Below, piece after piece: positions 6,413-8,826 of a stretch of 8,826 nt of DNA (positions are counted from its first letter, which is position 1; every line of letters begins with the position of its first letter). The stretch is taken from the NCBI GenBank assembly GCA_938038205.1, contig CALHSA010000028.1, positions 1 to 8,826 of the forward strand. The letters run 5' to 3'. Below the pieces are notes generated by a model. The model was not told where the DNA came from. It did not search any database and was given only the letters and a program-made list of their open reading frames with translations. The stretch comes from an uncultured bacterium. GTDB taxonomy: Bacteria > Bdellovibrionota_C > UBA2361 > JANWWW01. Made by a program: the position numbers and the translations under genes.

Positions 6413-7021
6413 TTACCTAAGCCCTAAAACCCCAAGTCTTGGATCTTTTCGCAACTCATCTTTGCCAGTCGATATCTTCTCTAATAGGATGTCAAAAGAT
6501 TGACTTCTGAGATCTGTTTTCGTCTGATTTACATTAGATATTCTTACTTCTTCAGCCGGTTTTGAGATACCTTTTTGAGTAATGGTCGAGTGACCACTTG
6601 TAACCTCTCTGTTCATCCTTTTTAGCTCTGTTTCCAAAGTTTTAACCGATTTAATAAACGTGGTAACAACAGGTCTGAGAGTTTCGAGTGATTTCATCAT
6701 GATCCCTTGAACCTCCAAAAGCTCTTCCTTTAAGTTAATAACACTCTTTTCCAAGTTACCAAATTCATTAAATTTTTTTCTCAGGTCATTTGAGTACTCC
6801 TCAGCCTCTTTTAATAATTCATCAAATTCAGACCTTTTCTTATCTAATTCTGCCAAATATGTCTGAAATTTTACTTGTGAATGATTAAACGATTTTCTCC
6901 TCCTAAGAAGTAAAGCAAAAGAGAAGAACATCAAAAAAACCCCTAAAGTCAATGAGCCCACTAAAATTGTATTTGTCATAACTTTGACTACACTAGTTGA
7001 TGCAATAAACGTTCCAATCAC
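6413..7021 (-). CDS. Membrane-anchored coiled-coil protein, first gene of the flagellar run
   Basis: I do not recognise a named family. The 202-residue product has one N-terminal transmembrane segment (about residues 16-39) followed by Arg-Arg-Arg-Lys, which predicts the rest is cytoplasmic. Residues about 50-135 are charged and helical, probably coiled coil. The tail (about 140-202) is polar and likely disordered. The gene stops one base before flgF, so it is almost certainly co-transcribed and coupled. The layout recalls small single-pass proteins found in flagellar operons, such as SwrB of Bacillus, but I see no sequence evidence for homology. The GTG at 7021 gives the longest form; an ATG at 6979 would start just before the membrane segment and is equally possible. 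Neither has a clear ribosome site. A role in assembly or regulation of the basal body is inference from position. Confidence 0.78.
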   Translation of the reverse strand: MIGTFIASTSVVKVMTNTILVGSLTLGVFLMFFSFALLLRRRKSFNHSQVKFQTYLAELDKKRSEFDELLKEAEEYSNDLRKKFNEFGNLEKSVINLKEELLEVQGIMMKSLETLRPVVTTFIKSVKTLETELKRMNREVTSGHSTITQKGISKPAEEVRISNVNQTKTDLRSQSFDILLEKISTGKDELRKDPRLGVLGLR

Positions 7022-7037
7022 AAAGTATGAAAATTGG

Positions 7038-7065
7038 GACTTGATTAAGTCTTTAAAATTTTAAA
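7038..7065. promoter_or_regulatory. Two abutting dyads in the divergent spacer, possible operator
   Basis: The 55-bp spacer between two divergent genes contains GACTT-GATT-AAGTC (7038-7051) followed without a gap by the perfect 14-bp palindrome TTTAAAATTTTAAA (7052-7065). Together they fill half of the spacer. A shared operator controlling both directions would fit. No good -10/-35 pair could be assigned for either direction, and A/T richness makes the second dyad less striking than the first. Confidence 0.3.
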
Positions 7066-7076
7066 TCATCGTTCTT

Positions 7077-7532
7077 GTGGGAAAAATTTTATGGCAAGGA
7101 AGAAGATCCTTTAGATCACAAATCGGGTTGATTTGCCTGTTTATTTTAGGCTTTTTTTTTAATTATCAGTTAAAGGCTTTGTTGCCACTTAAAGTATACC
7201 AGTTTTTTAATTTTTGCCTAATAATTATTCTTCTCGAAATCGTAAGGAGAGTTTACGATACTAAATATCAAGTTACAGATGAACACATCATTGAAGAACG
7301 TGGTCTTCTAAATATCCTTTATCAGAAAAATACAATAAATATTGAGGATATAAGGGATATTAAGGTTTGGCAAACTTTGTTAGGTAGAATATTTAACTTT
7401 GGAACTGTCACAATTGGTACCGCTGCTGAAAGTTTCGAAGAAATAGTATTTGATGGCGTAAAAAATCCTACAAAACTCTCAAAATTTATAAAGAATTTAA
7501 GTCTTAAAACAAAAACTCAGTCAACTGAATGA
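7077..7532 (+). CDS. Membrane protein with bacterial PH domain (YdbS/bPH2-like)
   Basis: The 151-residue product fits the small membrane-flanked bacterial PH-domain family (PF03703-type, formerly DUF304). It opens with a Trp-Gln-Gly-Arg-Arg motif (6-10), has two hydrophobic segments at about 15-31 and 43-57, then a beta-rich PH domain: YQVTDEHIIEERGLL (64-78), INIEDIRDIKVWQTLLGRIFN (87-107 region), and FGTVTIGTA (108-116). The C-terminal helix follows Asn-Pro at 130-131. The biochemical role of these proteins is largely unknown. It is the only plus-strand gene here. The GTG start is forced: an in-frame TAA lies five codons upstream, with no ATG between, and no ribosome site is seen. It diverges from the flagellar run and overlaps the convergent lipoprotein gene by 16 bp. 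A flagellar role is not implied. Confidence 0.88.
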   Translation: MGKILWQGRRSFRSQIGLICLFILGFFFNYQLKALLPLKVYQFFNFCLIIILLEIVRRVYDTKYQVTDEHIIEERGLLNILYQKNTINIEDIRDIKVWQTLLGRIFNFGTVTIGTAAESFEEIVFDGVKNPTKLSKFIKNLSLKTKTQSTE

Positions 7533-8179
7533 AGCGGGAAATAACGCGAAATTTTTATATTTAATACGGGATTTTTACGCCCAGAATCTGCGATTGTTTC
7601 TTTTTTTATAATGAGCGAAGGATCAATTCCATTAAGTTTAAACTCCGAAATAACCAAGTTGATAATACTGGTTCCTAAATTTTGATCATTGAAAGCATCT
7701 GTTTTAGGCTCAAAAAAAGTTATCTGTATACCAGCTGGATAGCTGAGGTTTTTAAAAATATGGGAGAAAATTTTAATGGCCTCTTTCTCGTTAATTCCCA
7801 AACTCTTGTCAATAAGCTCTAAGTTTAAATCAGGCGGTGGATTTTCTAGAATTTTATTATCTCCATCATACCATTTACTTTTGATAGCCTCTCTTATAAT
7901 GCTTTGATCCGTTTCTAAATGATACAGTGTCTTCTCTGCTTTTACTATGCGATTCTCAAGATTTTCAATTTGAGAGCCGAGGGATAAGCCACTAATTAAT
8001 CCTCCAGCAGCTCCAACAAGGGCCCCCTCCCCTGTTAAACCAACTTGGTTTCCAATAATAGCACCTGCCCCAGAGCCAACAACAGAGCTATTTAGAGTTG
8101 ATATTGCTAACTGATCTAACGATTCGGGTTTGTTCATTGCACACCCAAACAAAAAAATGGAAAAAATAGTTAGAATCAT
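7517..8179 (-). CDS. Glycine-zipper lipoprotein of unknown function
   Basis: The 220-residue product begins with a short lipoprotein signal ending in LFGC, so Cys13 is the likely lipidated residue. Ala at +2 fits outer-membrane sorting. Phe at -2 is unusual and the signal lacks a positively charged start, so lipidation is likely but not certain. Residues 35-68 are a glycine zipper (Gly every three to four residues), found in outer-membrane lipoproteins of the SlyB/OsmB type and thought to associate with membranes. A short coiled coil follows (about 69-95), then a mixed alpha/beta domain (about 120-215) I cannot assign. The ATG start is forced: the same frame holds the stop codon of the upstream Lnt-like gene only three codons before it. 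The 3' end overlaps the plus-strand PH-domain gene by 16 bp. Confidence 0.8.
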   Translation of the reverse strand: MILTIFSIFLFGCAMNKPESLDQLAISTLNSSVVGSGAGAIIGNQVGLTGEGALVGAAGGLISGLSLGSQIENLENRIVKAEKTLYHLETDQSIIREAIKSKWYDGDNKILENPPPDLNLELIDKSLGINEKEAIKIFSHIFKNLSYPAGIQITFFEPKTDAFNDQNLGTSIINLVISEFKLNGIDPSLIIKKETIADSGRKNPVLNIKISRYFPLHSVD

Positions 8180-8188
8180 ACAGAGATC

Positions 8189-8758
8189 TTATTTTAAATC
8201 CAAAATATACCTGTATACCAGTGCTACAAAATAAATTACAAATATCAAAATAAACTCAAAGTAAATTGGAAGCCGATAATAAAGTGTGTCTCTTTTTGTA
8301 ACATTAAACGTAAAAGTTTTTGAAATTTTCTCGTTAGGAGGTAAGAAAAACTTACCACCTGAAGAAAAGGTAATTGAAGAATAACCAGAGTTTGACACCC
8401 TTATTAAAATACGACCCAACTCTATTGCTCTAAAGCTTGCAAATCTTTCATGCAAATAAGGAGCTACACTGCGACCAAACCATAAATCATTTGAGACTAC
8501 AACAAGTATATCAACATTCTCTGATTTTTGTTTGACATATCTTTCAAAAATATCTTCATAGCAAATAAAACTAGAAACTAAAAAACCGTTTATAAGAACT
8601 GGTTTGTTGTTTGCGCCGATTGAAAAATCCTCAATGGGATGAAATTTAAGTACACTTTGCAAATAATCTCGAAGAGGCATAAATTCTCCAAATGGCATAA
8701 GTATCTCTTTATGGTACGTTCCAACTAAATCTCCTTCATCTGAGAAAATTATAAACAT
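8189..8758 (-). CDS. lnt: Lnt-like C-terminal nitrilase-domain fragment
   Basis: This encodes the C-terminal part of apolipoprotein N-acyltransferase, the inner-membrane enzyme that adds the third acyl chain to lipoproteins. Visible are the segment with catalytic Lys (YHKEILMPFGEFMPL, Lys17), the catalytic Cys in FICYED (Cys66), SNDLWFG (89-95), LHERFASFRAIELGR after it, and a final membrane helix (about 164-184). Missing are the N-terminal membrane domain and the catalytic Glu of the WPE motif. Homology appears to continue upstream of the ATG (LNLIGAAIPV, to about 8800), but an in-frame TAG at 8801-8803 ends it, and only 23 bases remain before the window edge. So the gene is broken by a nonsense mutation or frameshift, or the last bases are a sequence or assembly error at a contig end. 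Alone, the 189-residue product should be inactive. Confidence 0.75.
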   Translation of the reverse strand: MFIIFSDEGDLVGTYHKEILMPFGEFMPLRDYLQSVLKFHPIEDFSIGANNKPVLINGFLVSSFICYEDIFERYVKQKSENVDILVVVSNDLWFGRSVAPYLHERFASFRAIELGRILIRVSNSGYSSITFSSGGKFFLPPNEKISKTFTFNVTKRDTLYYRLPIYFEFILIFVIYFVALVYRYILDLK

Positions 8759-8826
8759 TGGGGTTGTAACGGGTATAGCTGCACCAATAAGATTTAGAGC
8801 CTATATTAAGGGGACGGCATCCCACT

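Noticed and set aside
1-8826. CRISPR array, tRNA, rRNA or insertion sequence
   Set aside because: No regularly spaced direct repeats, cloverleaf-like segments, rRNA motifs or transposase frames were seen on either strand.

Overview
This 8.8 kb AT-rich window comes from a flagellated Gram-negative bacterium. P-ring (FlgI) and L-ring (FlgH) proteins, an outer-membrane-type lipoprotein and an apolipoprotein N-acyltransferase (Lnt) homologue all point to a diderm envelope. The order flgF-flgG-flgA-flgH-flgI-flgJ-flgM-flgN is familiar from Deltaproteobacteria-like and related lineages. The sequence alone does not fix the phylum.

Layout, right to left. An Lnt C-terminal fragment (8189-8758) lies against the window edge, followed by a glycine-zipper lipoprotein (7517-8179); both are on the minus strand. 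A plus-strand membrane PH-domain protein (7077-7532) converges on the lipoprotein gene, and the two overlap by 16 bp at their 3' ends. A 55-bp divergent spacer with two abutting dyads separates the PH gene from the main minus-strand operon. That operon begins with an unrecognised membrane-anchored coiled-coil protein (6413-7021). It continues with flgF, flgG, flgA, flgH, flgI and flgJ, packed with overlaps or gaps of a few bases. A 388-bp gap follows, with hairpins, a promoter-like box and an uncertain 51-codon reading frame. After it come flgM and flgN, overlapping by one base, and then an unrecognised 173-residue gene (188-709). The leftmost 187 bases are non-coding and carry several AT-rich inverted repeats.

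How the genes work together. FlgF and FlgG form the rod of the flagellar basal body. FlgJ helps rod assembly. FlgA, FlgI and FlgH build the P and L rings around the rod. FlgM is the anti-sigma-28 checkpoint factor, and FlgN is the expected chaperone for the hook-filament junction proteins FlgK and FlgL, which are not in the window. Most of the window is a conventional flagellar cluster. The points worth a second look are the two unrecognised genes, the flgJ-flgM gap, the divergent dyad region and the disrupted Lnt.
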